Of a stretch of 64,000 nt of DNA, positions 50,747-58,202 are shown piece after piece. How positions within the stretch are numbered: position 1 is the stretch's first letter; each line of letters begins with the position of its first letter. A program made the position numbers and the translations under genes. The stretch comes from VRUE01 sp963697915 (GTDB lineage Bacteria; Actinomycetota; Thermoleophilia; Solirubrobacterales; 70-9), in NCBI GenBank assembly GCA_963697915.1, contig OY969103.1:2170001-2234000 (forward strand), written 5' to 3'. The notes under the pieces are model-generated. The model was given only the letters and a program-made list of their open reading frames with translations. It was not told the origin of the DNA and made no database searches.

Positions 50747-51792
50747 GCGCTGAGGCAACCGGTGTGGACGAGGTCCACATCCTCTGGACGTCGGAGGGGA
50801 TGAGCTGTGACGGCGACTCGGTCGCGGTCACCGCTGCCTCCCAGCCGAGCATCGAGGAGGTCCTGCTGGGCGCGGTCCCGGGCCTGCCCAAAGTCCATCT
50901 CCACAACAAGGTGCTCTCGCCGACCCTGGGCGGCGAGGAGTTCATGGCCCCCTTCCACCGCGCCGCCGCCGACGAGCTCGACGCGCCGTTCGTCTTCGTC
51001 GTCGAGGGCTCGATCCCGAACGAGAAGATCAACGGCGAGGGTTACTGGACCTCGATGGGCAACGACGAGCTGGGCGAACCGATAACGGTCAACCAGTGGA
51101 TCGACAAACTGGCGCCGAAAGCGTTCGCCGTGGTCGCGATCGGCACCTGCGCCACCTACGGCGGCATCCACGCGATGGCCGGCAACCCGACCGGCTGCAT
51201 GGGCCTCGCCGACTACCTCGGCTGGGACTTCCGCTCGGCCGCCGGGGTGCCGATCGTCAACGTCCCCGGCTGCCCGGTGCAGCCCGACAACTTCATGGAG
51301 ACGCTGACCTGGCTGCTGTACCAGGCGGCCGGGATGGCGCCGACCATCCCGCTCGACGAACAGCTGCGCCCGCAGTGGATCTTCGGCAAGACCGTGCACG
51401 AGGGCTGCGACCGGGCCGGCTACTACGAGCAGGGCGACTTCGCCCAGGACTACAACTCGCCCAAGTGCCAGGTGAAGATCGGCTGCTGGGGGCCGGTCGT
51501 CAACTGCAACGTGCCGAAGCGCGGCTGGATGGGCGGCGTCGGCGGCTGCCCCAACGTGGGCGGGATCTGCATCGGCTGCACGATGCCCGGCTTCCCCGAC
51601 AAGTTCATGCCGTTCATGGACGCGCCACCGGGGGGAGGTCTCTCCTCGACGCTGCAGGGCACCTACGGCCCTGTGATCCGCAAGCTGCGCAGCATCACCA
51701 ACAAGACCGTGAACAAGGAGCCGAAGTGGCGCCACAACCGGGATCAGCTGACGACCGGCTACGCACCGCGGGGGCCGCGGGCCGGTCGCTAG
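50743..51792 (+). CDS. hhyS: [NiFe]-hydrogenase small subunit, group 1h type
   Basis: The 349-residue protein has the small-subunit cluster ligands. At the proximal site, where most enzymes have C-x-x-C, it reads MSCDGDS (Cys22, Asp25), with Cys136 (GTCATYGG) and Cys177 (PGCPVQPDN). A Cys3-Asp proximal cluster is known in the group 1h actinobacterial-type enzymes. The medial and distal ligands lie in CDRAGYYEQGDF, CQVKIGCWGPVVNC, GGCPNVGGICIGCTMPGFPD. There is no Tat signal peptide, so the enzyme is cytosolic-facing. Oxygen-tolerant high-affinity H2 oxidation is the role known for the group. Confidence 0.95.
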   Translation: MSAEATGVDEVHILWTSEGMSCDGDSVAVTAASQPSIEEVLLGAVPGLPKVHLHNKVLSPTLGGEEFMAPFHRAAADELDAPFVFVVEGSIPNEKINGEGYWTSMGNDELGEPITVNQWIDKLAPKAFAVVAIGTCATYGGIHAMAGNPTGCMGLADYLGWDFRSAAGVPIVNVPGCPVQPDNFMETLTWLLYQAAGMAPTIPLDEQLRPQWIFGKTVHEGCDRAGYYEQGDFAQDYNSPKCQVKIGCWGPVVNCNVPKRGWMGGVGGCPNVGGICIGCTMPGFPDKFMPFMDAPPGGGLSSTLQGTYGPVIRKLRSITNKTVNKEPKWRHNRDQLTTGYAPRGPRAGR

Positions 51793-51816
51793 GAGGACGC
51801 GAGAGAAAGGAACCAG

Positions 51817-53613
51817 ATGGCAACCACGCGCGAGAGGATCGAACCGGAGGCGGGCAACGTCGTCGACATGTCCTGGGACCCGATCACCAGGATCGTCGGC
51901 AACCTCGGCATCTACACGAAGATCGACTTCGACCGCAAAGAGGTGCTGAGCTGCAAGAGCACCTCCTCGCTCTTTCGCGGCTACAGCGTCTTCATGAGGG
52001 GCAAGGACCCGCGCGACTCGCACTTCATCACCAGCCGCATCTGCGGCATCTGCGGCGACAACCACGCGGTCTGCTCGATGTACGCGCAGAACATGGCCTA
52101 CGGAGTGAAGACGCCGCCACTGGGCGAGTGGATCGTCAACCTCGGCGAGGCCGCCGAGTACATCTTCGACCACACCATCTTCCAGGACAACCTGGTCTTC
52201 GTCGACTTCTGCGAGCAGATGGTGAAGGACACGAACCCGAGCGTGCTCGAGAAGGCCGAGAAGGCCGAGGCGCCGCGTGGCGACGTCCACGGCCACCGCA
52301 CGATCGCCGACATCATGCGCTCCTTCAACCCCTTCACCGGGGAGACCTACCGCGAGGCGCTGGTGATGAGCCGCATCACCCGCGAGATGTGCTGCCTGAT
52401 GGAGGGCCGCCACGTGCACCCCTCGACGATCTACCCCGGTGGCGTCGGCACGGTGGCGACGCCGACCCTGTTCACCGACTACCTGACCCGCCTGCTGCGC
52501 TGCATCGACTTCATCAAGCGGGCGGTGGCGATGAACGACGACGTCTTCGACTTCTTCTACGAGGCGCTGCCGGGCTACGAGGAGGTCGGCCGGCGGCGGG
52601 TGCTGCTCGGCTGCTGGGGGGCCTTCAACAACCCCGACTACGTCGACTACGACTACCGCAACATGGCCGACTGGGGCAACGAGATGTACGTCACCCCCGG
52701 GATCGTCATCGACGGCGAGCTGATCACCACCAACCTCGTCGACATCAACCTCGGCATCCGCATCCTGCTCGGCTCCTCCTACTACGAGGACTGGACCGGC
52801 GAGGAGATGTTCGTCGAGAAGGACCCGCTCGGCAACCCTGTCGACCGGCGTCACCCCTGGAACCAGACGACGCTGCCGAAACCGCAGAAACGCGACCTCG
52901 CGGGCGGCAAATACTCCTGGGTGATGAGCCCGCGCTGGTACGACCAGCGCAGCGGCCAGCACCTGGCGCTCGACACCGGCGGCGGCCCGCTGGCGCGGCT
53001 CTGGGCGACGGCGCTCGCCGACAAGGTCCACACCCCCTTCGTCAACGCCACCGGCGAGAGCGTGAAGATCACCCTGCCGCAGACGCCGGACACGGAGCAG
53101 ATGGACCTCGAGTGGCGGATCCCGAAATGGTCCAATGCGATCGAGAGGGACCGGGCGCGGGTCTACTTCGTCGCCTACGCGGCTGGCATGGCGCTGCACT
53201 TCGTCGAGAAGGGGCTGGAAGAGGTTCGCGCCGGCAACACCAAGGTGTTCGAGGACTTCGACGTCCCCGACGAAGCGATCGGCTGCGGCTTCCACGAGGC
53301 GGTGCGCGGCGTTCTCTCCCACCACCTGGTGATCCGCGACAAGAAGATCGCCAACTACCACCCCTACCCGCCGACCCCGTGGAACGGCAGCCCGACCGAC
53401 TCCTACGGGACGCTCGGGCCCTACGAGGACGCCGTCACCGGGCAGCCGATCTTCGAGGAGAACGGGCCCGACGAGTTCCGCGGGATCGACGTGATGCGCG
53501 CCGTGCGCAGCTTCGACCCCTGCCTGCCCTGCGGCGTCCACATGTACCTCGGCGGGGGGCGCACCCTGAAGCGAACCCACTCGCCGATGCTCGGCGCCCA
53601 GCAGGGGGGCTGA
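51817..53613 (+). CDS. hhyL: [NiFe]-hydrogenase large subunit, group 1h type
   Basis: The 598-residue protein carries the NiFe ligands: N-terminal RICGICGDNHAVCS (Cys76, Cys79) and C-terminal DPCLPCGVHMY (Cys569, Cys572, His575). A 23-residue tail (576-598) remains after His575 and must be removed by a maturation protease, such as the one encoded at 56599. The RICGICGDN form and DPCLPCGVH match group 1h rather than the RxCGVC-type of other groups. It starts 24 bases after the small subunit with GGAGGA and AAAGGAA upstream. The enzyme is expected to scavenge atmospheric H2. Confidence 0.97.
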   Translation: MATTRERIEPEAGNVVDMSWDPITRIVGNLGIYTKIDFDRKEVLSCKSTSSLFRGYSVFMRGKDPRDSHFITSRICGICGDNHAVCSMYAQNMAYGVKTPPLGEWIVNLGEAAEYIFDHTIFQDNLVFVDFCEQMVKDTNPSVLEKAEKAEAPRGDVHGHRTIADIMRSFNPFTGETYREALVMSRITREMCCLMEGRHVHPSTIYPGGVGTVATPTLFTDYLTRLLRCIDFIKRAVAMNDDVFDFFYEALPGYEEVGRRRVLLGCWGAFNNPDYVDYDYRNMADWGNEMYVTPGIVIDGELITTNLVDINLGIRILLGSSYYEDWTGEEMFVEKDPLGNPVDRRHPWNQTTLPKPQKRDLAGGKYSWVMSPRWYDQRSGQHLALDTGGGPLARLWATALADKVHTPFVNATGESVKITLPQTPDTEQMDLEWRIPKWSNAIERDRARVYFVAYAAGMALHFVEKGLEEVRAGNTKVFEDFDVPDEAIGCGFHEAVRGVLSHHLVIRDKKIANYHPYPPTPWNGSPTDSYGTLGPYEDAVTGQPIFEENGPDEFRGIDVMRAVRSFDPCLPCGVHMYLGGGRTLKRTHSPMLGAQQGG

Positions 53614-53616
53614 GCG

Positions 53617-54192
53617 GTGGACGACGCGGCCGCCAGGACGACCGTGGTGCGGGTCGAGGAGCTGCTCGACCGGGCCGAGGCGCTGCCCGACCCCGCCGCC
53701 CGTGAGCTTGTCCTGGAGCTGGCGCAGGCGTTGGTCGAGATGTACGGCGAGGGGCTGGCGCGGACGCTGCGCGGACTCGCCAACGGCAACGGCGGCGACC
53801 CGCTGGCGCGGCTGGCCGACGACGAGCTGGTCTCCCACCTGCTGATCCTGCATGACCTGCACCCCGAGCCGCTGGATGCGCGGGTGCGCGGCGCGCTGGC
53901 GGAAGTGCGTCCCTACCTGGAGTCGCACGGCGGCGACGTCGAGCTGCTGGCGATCGAGGGTGGGACCGTGCGCCTGCGCCTCGAGGGGAGCTGCAGCGGC
54001 TGCCCCTCGTCGGCATTGACCCTGAAGAGCTCGGTCGAGGAGGCGATCTTCGCCGCGGCGCCCGAGGTCGAGGCGGTCGAGGCTGAGGGGGTGACGGAGG
54101 AGGTCAAGCCGCAGCTGCTGCAGATCGAGCCCGCCGCGACCCTCTCCTGCCCCGCCGCGGAGATGGCGGCGGCGCGCGGGGTGGCGCCGTGA
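53617..54192 (+). CDS. NifU C-terminal domain protein of the hydrogenase locus
   Basis: The 191-residue protein starts at a GTG three bases after the large-subunit stop. The N-terminal half (about 1-85) is a helical region with no clear family. The second half is the NifU C-terminal Fe-S scaffold: VRPYLESHGGDVELLAIEGG, then LEGSCSGCPSSALTLKSSVE with Cys126 and Cys129, then EEAIFAAAPEVEAVEA. NifU-type domains hold or pass on Fe-S clusters. It probably supplies or protects clusters of the hydrogenase small subunit. Similar genes occupy this position in other 1h loci. Confidence 0.88.
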   Translation: MDDAAARTTVVRVEELLDRAEALPDPAARELVLELAQALVEMYGEGLARTLRGLANGNGGDPLARLADDELVSHLLILHDLHPEPLDARVRGALAEVRPYLESHGGDVELLAIEGGTVRLRLEGSCSGCPSSALTLKSSVEEAIFAAAPEVEAVEAEGVTEEVKPQLLQIEPAATLSCPAAEMAAARGVAP

Positions 54193-54782
54193 ACTGCGAC
54201 CTCTGCGGCGAGCCGGTGCCGGCCGAGCACCGTCACCTGCTCGACCTCGAGCGGCGCGAGCTGAAGTGCGCCTGTCGCGCCTGCGCGATCCTCTTCGACC
54301 GCCGCGAGGCGGGCGGCTCCCGCTACCGGCTGCTGCCCGAGCGGCGGCTGCGGATCGACGAGTTCGAACTCGACGAGGAGACCTGGGCCGAGCTGCAGAT
54401 CCCGGTCGAGATGGCCTTCTTCTTCCACAGCAGCGCCGTCGACCGAGTCGTCGCCTTCTATCCCAGTCCGATGGGGGCGACCGAGTCGGCGCTCGGGCTC
54501 GGAGCGTGGCAGCGGCTGGTTGCAGACAACCCGGTCCTCGCCACGCTCGAGCCCGATGTCGAGGCGCTGCTGGTCAACCGCGCCCGCGGCGCCCGTCAGT
54601 TCTTCGTCGTCGGGGTCGACGAGTGCTACCGGCTGGTCGGCCTGATCCGCAGCCACTGGCGCGGCTTCGGCGGCGGCGCCGAGGTCTGGGAGGAGATCGA
54701 AGCCTTCTTCAGGGCGCTGAGCGCGCGCGCCGAGTCATCCAACGTCGAGCGAGAGGAGGAGCGATGGCAGAGATCCGCGTAG
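54189..54782 (+). CDS. conserved hydrogenase-locus protein with N-terminal zinc-ribbon (DUF5947-like)
   Basis: The 197-residue protein starts at a GTG within the previous stop. It has an N-terminal Cys set CDLCGEPVPAEHRHLLDLER, then ELKCACRACAILF, which could bind a metal. The rest, with ELQIPVEMAFFFHSSAVDRV and VEALLVNRARGARQFFVVGV, looks like a mixed alpha/beta domain. I recognise it as resembling the DUF5947 group seen with actinobacterial hydrogenases, from memory only. Function unknown; candidate roles are assembly of the large subunit or electron transfer to the next carrier. It overlaps the small gene that follows by 19 nt. Confidence 0.7.
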   Translation: MNCDLCGEPVPAEHRHLLDLERRELKCACRACAILFDRREAGGSRYRLLPERRLRIDEFELDEETWAELQIPVEMAFFFHSSAVDRVVAFYPSPMGATESALGLGAWQRLVADNPVLATLEPDVEALLVNRARGARQFFVVGVDECYRLVGLIRSHWRGFGGGAEVWEEIEAFFRALSARAESSNVEREEERWQRSA

Positions 54783-54973
54783 GTCGACCCGACACGACCC
54801 CTGACGCCCCCGCCCACACCGAGGGGATCAACCAGGGCAACTCGAGGGGCAACTACGAGAAGCAGCCGGGCCACAACCCCGACGGCACCTCGAGCGCGGC
54901 GCGCTCGACCGGCGTCGGCGTCGCCGGCCGCGAACCGATCGATCCCTCGATGCCGAACCTCTCGCCGGGGTAG
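54764..54973 (+). CDS. small Gly/Asn/Pro-rich hydrogenase-locus protein
   Basis: The 69-residue protein starts at an ATG with GAGAGGAGGAGC directly upstream, the best ribosome site in this part. The sequence is rich in Gly, Asn, Pro and Ser (GINQGNSRGNYEKQPGHNPD, ending REPIDPSMPNLSPG), without Cys, membrane segment or regular secondary structure. It overlaps the end of the gene before it in another frame. Strong translation signal and conserved position argue that it is real. It may be a flexible accessory or binding peptide; no function is known to me. Confidence 0.65.
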   Translation: MAEIRVGRPDTTPDAPAHTEGINQGNSRGNYEKQPGHNPDGTSSAARSTGVGVAGREPIDPSMPNLSPG

Positions 54974-54977
54974 TCCG

Positions 54978-55634
54978 ATGCCGGCGCTGAACTTCGAGGT
55001 CACCGGGGTGCGGGCATTGGAGCCGGCGGCGGTGCCTACGCTCGGCTTCCAGGTCCTCGTCCGCAGCGAGGACAGGGCCCCGGTGCGCTCGGCGACGCTC
55101 AACGTCCAACTGCGGATCGCCGCGCCGCGCCGCGCCTACGGGGCGGCGGAGCGCGAACGGCTGGTCGAGCTCTTCGGCCTGCCCGAGCAGTGGGGGAGGA
55201 GCCTGCGCAGCCTGCACTGGACCAGCGTCACCGCCAACCTCGGCCCGTTCGTCGGCGAGACCTCGGTCGAGGTCCCGGTCACCTGCACCTACGACCTCGA
55301 GGTGACCGCGACCCGCTACTTCGAGTCGCTCGAGGGCGGCGAGGTGCCGCTGGAGCTGCTCTTCGCCGGCTCGGTCTTCTACGTCGACGAGCGCGGCACC
55401 CTCCAGGTCGAGCCGATCGCCTGGGACCGCGAGGCCGAGTGCCGGCTCCCGGTCGCGGTCTGGCGCACGACGATCGACCGCCACTTCCCCGACGGCGGCT
55501 GGCTGCGCCTCGACCGCGGCAGTCTCGAGCGCCTGCGCGCCTACCGGGCGAGCCACGCCCTGCTCAGTTGGGAGGAGACCGTCGACTCGTTGTTGGCCGA
55601 GGCCGGCGCCACGCCGGAGGCGGTCGAGTCATGA
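54978..55634 (+). CDS. conserved hydrogenase-locus protein (DUF6084-like)
   Basis: The 218-residue protein begins MPALNFEVTGVRALEPAAVP and alternates beta strands and short loops: VLVRSEDRAPVRSATLNVQL, RIAAPRRAYGAAERERLVEL, then TYDLEVTATRYFESLEGGEV. It looks like a beta-sandwich domain. I associate this pattern with the DUF6084 group known from actinobacterial hydrogenase loci, from memory. There are almost no Cys residues, so it should not carry Fe-S. It overlaps the following gene by 4 nt. Function unknown; in this place a role in enzyme assembly or complex formation is likely. Confidence 0.7.
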   Translation: MPALNFEVTGVRALEPAAVPTLGFQVLVRSEDRAPVRSATLNVQLRIAAPRRAYGAAERERLVELFGLPEQWGRSLRSLHWTSVTANLGPFVGETSVEVPVTCTYDLEVTATRYFESLEGGEVPLELLFAGSVFYVDERGTLQVEPIAWDREAECRLPVAVWRTTIDRHFPDGGWLRLDRGSLERLRAYRASHALLSWEETVDSLLAEAGATPEAVES

Positions 55635-56596
55635 GCGTCGTCGACCCGACCCGGGCGATCGCCGACGCGGTCCTCTATGAGGGCTACCTGCTCTGGCCTT
55701 ACCGGCGCTCGGCGCTGAAGAACCGCCAGCGCTTCACCTGGGGCGGCGTCTACCCGCGAGGGTGGCCGGAGGGCCCGCACCGGCTGCGGGCCGAGTGCCT
55801 GATCGAGGGCAAGAAGCCGGACGTCGAGGTCACGGTGCGTTTCCTGCAGGTGGTCGACCGGGGCGTCCGCAACGCCACCGGGAGGGCCGTCGACGAGCTG
55901 ACCGTCGGCGGCGAGCGCCACCTCACCTGGGAAGAGGCGGTCGAGCGCGAAGCCCGGCTCGCCAAGGCGCCCGGCCGGACTGAGATCGTCGCCGTTGGGG
56001 CCTGTCAGCACGAGGAGCTGCGCGAGAAGGGCGCTCCCGCAGGGGCCATCCTGCGGCGGCGCGAGCGGCTGCGCGGGAGGCTCGAGGTCGCGCTCGAGCG
56101 GCTCGACTCGGAGTTGCACCGGGTCCGCGTCGAGGTCATCAACCGGCACCAGTGGGACGGCGCCCCGCGCCAGCGCACGCTGATGCGGACGCTCTGCTCG
56201 ACCCACGTCGTCCTGCGTAGCGAGAACGGCTCCTTCGTCTCGCTCGCCGACCCACCGCCGCATCTGCGGGTGGCCTCCGCGGACTGCCTCAACGAGGGCC
56301 TCTGGCCGGTGCCGGTCGGCGAGCCGGGCGATCGCCACACCGTCCTCGCCGCGCCGATCATCCTCGAGGACCACCCGCGGATCGCCCCGGAGAGCCCCGG
56401 TGACCTCTTCGACGGCGGCGAGATCGACCAGCTGCTGACGCTCAACGTCCTCAGCCTCAGCGACGAGGAGAAGGAGGAGGCAAGGGCGACCGACCCACGC
56501 GCCCGCGAGATCCTCGAGCGCACCGAGGCGCTCAGCGAGGACGAGCTGATGGACCTGCACGGCGCGATCCGCGACTTCCGGCGGTTGGGGGGCTAG
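55631..56596 (+). CDS. conserved hydrogenase-locus protein of unknown function, 321 residues
   Basis: The protein starts ATG at 55631 and overlaps the gene before it by 4 nt. It begins VDPTRAIADAVLYEGYLLWP, then YRRSALKNRQRFTWGGVYPR. Its middle holds ALERLDSELHRVRVEVINRH and LRSENGSFVSLADPPPHLRV, and near the end is LAAPIILEDHPRIAPESPGD, then LFDGGEIDQLLTLNVLSLSD. No catalytic motif, membrane segment or Cys cluster stands out. The YEGYLLWPYRRSALKNRQRF signature recurs in actinobacterial hydrogenase loci as I recall. It lies between the beta-sandwich gene and the maturation protease. Confidence 0.65.
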   Translation: MSVVDPTRAIADAVLYEGYLLWPYRRSALKNRQRFTWGGVYPRGWPEGPHRLRAECLIEGKKPDVEVTVRFLQVVDRGVRNATGRAVDELTVGGERHLTWEEAVEREARLAKAPGRTEIVAVGACQHEELREKGAPAGAILRRRERLRGRLEVALERLDSELHRVRVEVINRHQWDGAPRQRTLMRTLCSTHVVLRSENGSFVSLADPPPHLRVASADCLNEGLWPVPVGEPGDRHTVLAAPIILEDHPRIAPESPGDLFDGGEIDQLLTLNVLSLSDEEKEEARATDPRAREILERTEALSEDELMDLHGAIRDFRRLGG

Positions 56597-56598
56597 CG

Positions 56599-57408
56599 AT
56601 GGACGGCTTCGAGCGGATCGGGATCGGCACGCGGGCGCCGCGCAGCGTCGCGGTCGCCCGGGTCGAGATCGGACGCGGCAGCCGGGTCGTGCTGAGGCCG
56701 CGCGGGGGCGGTGACGTCGTCGACGGCGCGGTCGCGGGACGGACGGCGAAGGTCGATGGCCTGCACGAAGACCTCGAGGGCAAGCTGCAGCTCGCCGTCG
56801 TGCTCGACGACGATCCCGGCCGCGACCTCGGCCAGCGGCGCCAGCCGGGCCACCGCTTCTTCTTCTCGCCGGAGGAGGTCGAGCCCCTGGCCGGCGAGGC
56901 GGCGCCCTCGATCCGGGTCCTGGTCGCCGGGATCGGCAACGTCTTCATGGCCGACGACGGCTTCGGGGTCGAGGTCGCACTGCGCTTGCGTGACCGCGAG
57001 CTGCCGCGCGGGGTCGACGTCGCCGACTTCGGCATCCGTGGCTTGGACCTGGTCTACGCGCTCGGCGAGGACTACGACGCGGCCGTCCTCGTCGACGCGG
57101 TGCCGCGGGGCGAGGCGCCGGGGACGCTGTTCGTGATCGAGCCCGAGCTGGAGGGGGCGGAGCCGACGCTCGACGCGCACGGGATGGACCCGGTCGGGGT
57201 GCTGGCCCTGGCGGCGCAGCTCGGCGAGGTGCCGGAACGGGTGCTGGTCGTCGGCTGCCAGCCGGCGGTGCGCATGAGCGGCGAGGAGGAAGAGCTGGTC
57301 GGCGAGCTGAGCGAGCCGGTCGCGGCGGCGCTGGACGGCGCCGTCGGGCTGGTCGAGTCGGTGCTCGCCGAGCTGCTCGAGGAGAACGAGTCGAGGAGGT
57401 CGAGATGA
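56599..57408 (+). CDS. hydrogenase maturation protease fused to an N-terminal accessory domain
   Basis: The 269-residue protein has an extra N-terminal domain (about 1-100, MDGFERIGIGTRAPRSVAVA to RRQPGHRFFFSPEEVEPLAG) that is not part of the usual protease. Then comes the HyaD/HybD peptidase: VAGIGNVFMADDGFGVEVAL (GxGN and DDGxG), the nickel ligand region LVDAVPRGEAPGTLFVIEPE, and AHGMDPVGVLALAA. The peptidase checks nickel insertion and cuts the C-terminal tail of the large subunit. The N-terminal domain may bind the chaperone-bound large subunit. It overlaps the small membrane gene by 4 nt. Confidence 0.88.
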   Translation: MDGFERIGIGTRAPRSVAVARVEIGRGSRVVLRPRGGGDVVDGAVAGRTAKVDGLHEDLEGKLQLAVVLDDDPGRDLGQRRQPGHRFFFSPEEVEPLAGEAAPSIRVLVAGIGNVFMADDGFGVEVALRLRDRELPRGVDVADFGIRGLDLVYALGEDYDAAVLVDAVPRGEAPGTLFVIEPELEGAEPTLDAHGMDPVGVLALAAQLGEVPERVLVVGCQPAVRMSGEEEELVGELSEPVAAALDGAVGLVESVLAELLEENESRRSR

Positions 57409-57512
57409 GCAAGGGAACGATCGCGCTGCTGGCGCTGGTGGCCCTGATCGGGGCCGGGATCGCCGCGCAGGCGCCCGAGCTCCGCAGGTACATGAAGATG
57501 ACCCGGATGTGA
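57405..57512 (+). CDS. 35-residue membrane peptide of the hydrogenase locus (DUF6893-like)
   Basis: The frame reads MSKGTIALLALVALIGAGIA then AQAPELRRYMKMTRM and TGA. It has one hydrophobic helix followed by a short basic tail. The start overlaps the protease stop and has GAGGAGGTCG upstream. I connect this form (short TM helix plus LRRYxK-xxRM) with the DUF6893 group. It is too short for default gene callers. The hydrogenase is cytosolic without a membrane subunit here, so this peptide could help tether it or the maturation complex to the membrane; this is a guess. Confidence 0.7.
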   Translation: MSKGTIALLALVALIGAGIAAQAPELRRYMKMTRM

Positions 57513-57523
57513 GGGGGTTAGCC

Positions 57524-58201
57524 ATGCACCGGACCAAGGTGGCGGTGGCCGAGGGCGTGCTCGACGCCAACGAGACGATCGCCAAAGCCAACCGCGAGGA
57601 CTTCGACCGGGCCGGGGTCAGGGTCGTCAACCTGATGAGCGCGCCGGGCTCGGGCAAGACCTCGCTGCTCGAACGGGTGCTGGCCGAGAGCGACGAGGTG
57701 CGCGTCGGGGTGCTCGAGGGAGACGTCCAGGGGACCGCCGACGCCGACCGAATGGCAGCGCTGCACCTGCCGGTGGTGCAGCTCAACACCGACCCCGGCT
57801 TCGGCGGCGAGTGTCACCTCGACGCCAACATGGTCCGCTCGGCGATCGGCGAGCTGCCGCTCGAGGAGATCGACCTGCTGGTCATCGAGAACGTCGGCAA
57901 CCTCGTCTGCCCGGCCGAGTTCCGGGTCGGGGAGGACGTGCGGGCGATGGTCGCCTCGGTCGCCGAGGGCGAGGACAAGCCGCTCAAGTACCCGCTGATG
58001 TTCCGCTCCTGCGAGCTGGTCGTCCTCAACAAGGTCGACCTGCTGCCCCACGTCGACTTCGACCTCGCGAGGTTCCGCTGCAACCTCGACGCGGTCAACC
58101 CGGGCGTGCGGCGGATCGAGGTCAGCGCCCGCAGCGGCGAGGGCCTGGAGGAGCTGCGCCGCTGGCTGCTCGGTGTCGCCGCGGGGGTGGGGGTGGGATG
58201 A
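57524..58201 (+). CDS. hypB: hydrogenase nickel GTPase HypB
   Basis: From the ATG at 57524 (RBS GAGGGGG) the protein is 225 residues. It has the G1 P-loop SAPGSGKTSLLERVL, the DVQGTADADRM switch region, the metal-binding Cys-His in GFGGECHLDANMV and the NKVD G4 motif in VVLNKVDLLPHVD. The long histidine-rich nickel storage stretch and the N-terminal CxxGCxC site seen in some bacteria are absent. With HypA it inserts nickel. It follows the 35-residue peptide by 11 bases and precedes the double-SIS gene by one base. Confidence 0.96.
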   Translation: MHRTKVAVAEGVLDANETIAKANREDFDRAGVRVVNLMSAPGSGKTSLLERVLAESDEVRVGVLEGDVQGTADADRMAALHLPVVQLNTDPGFGGECHLDANMVRSAIGELPLEEIDLLVIENVGNLVCPAEFRVGEDVRAMVASVAEGEDKPLKYPLMFRSCELVVLNKVDLLPHVDFDLARFRCNLDAVNPGVRRIEVSARSGEGLEELRRWLLGVAAGVGVG

Positions 58202-58202
58202 G

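Noticed and set aside
50671..53928. Minus-strand open frame of about 1085 residues over the hydrogenase subunits
   Set aside because: It is antisense to two enzymes with all metal ligands; long shadow frames are normal at this GC content, and its composition is Arg/His/Gly/Val-rich without motifs.
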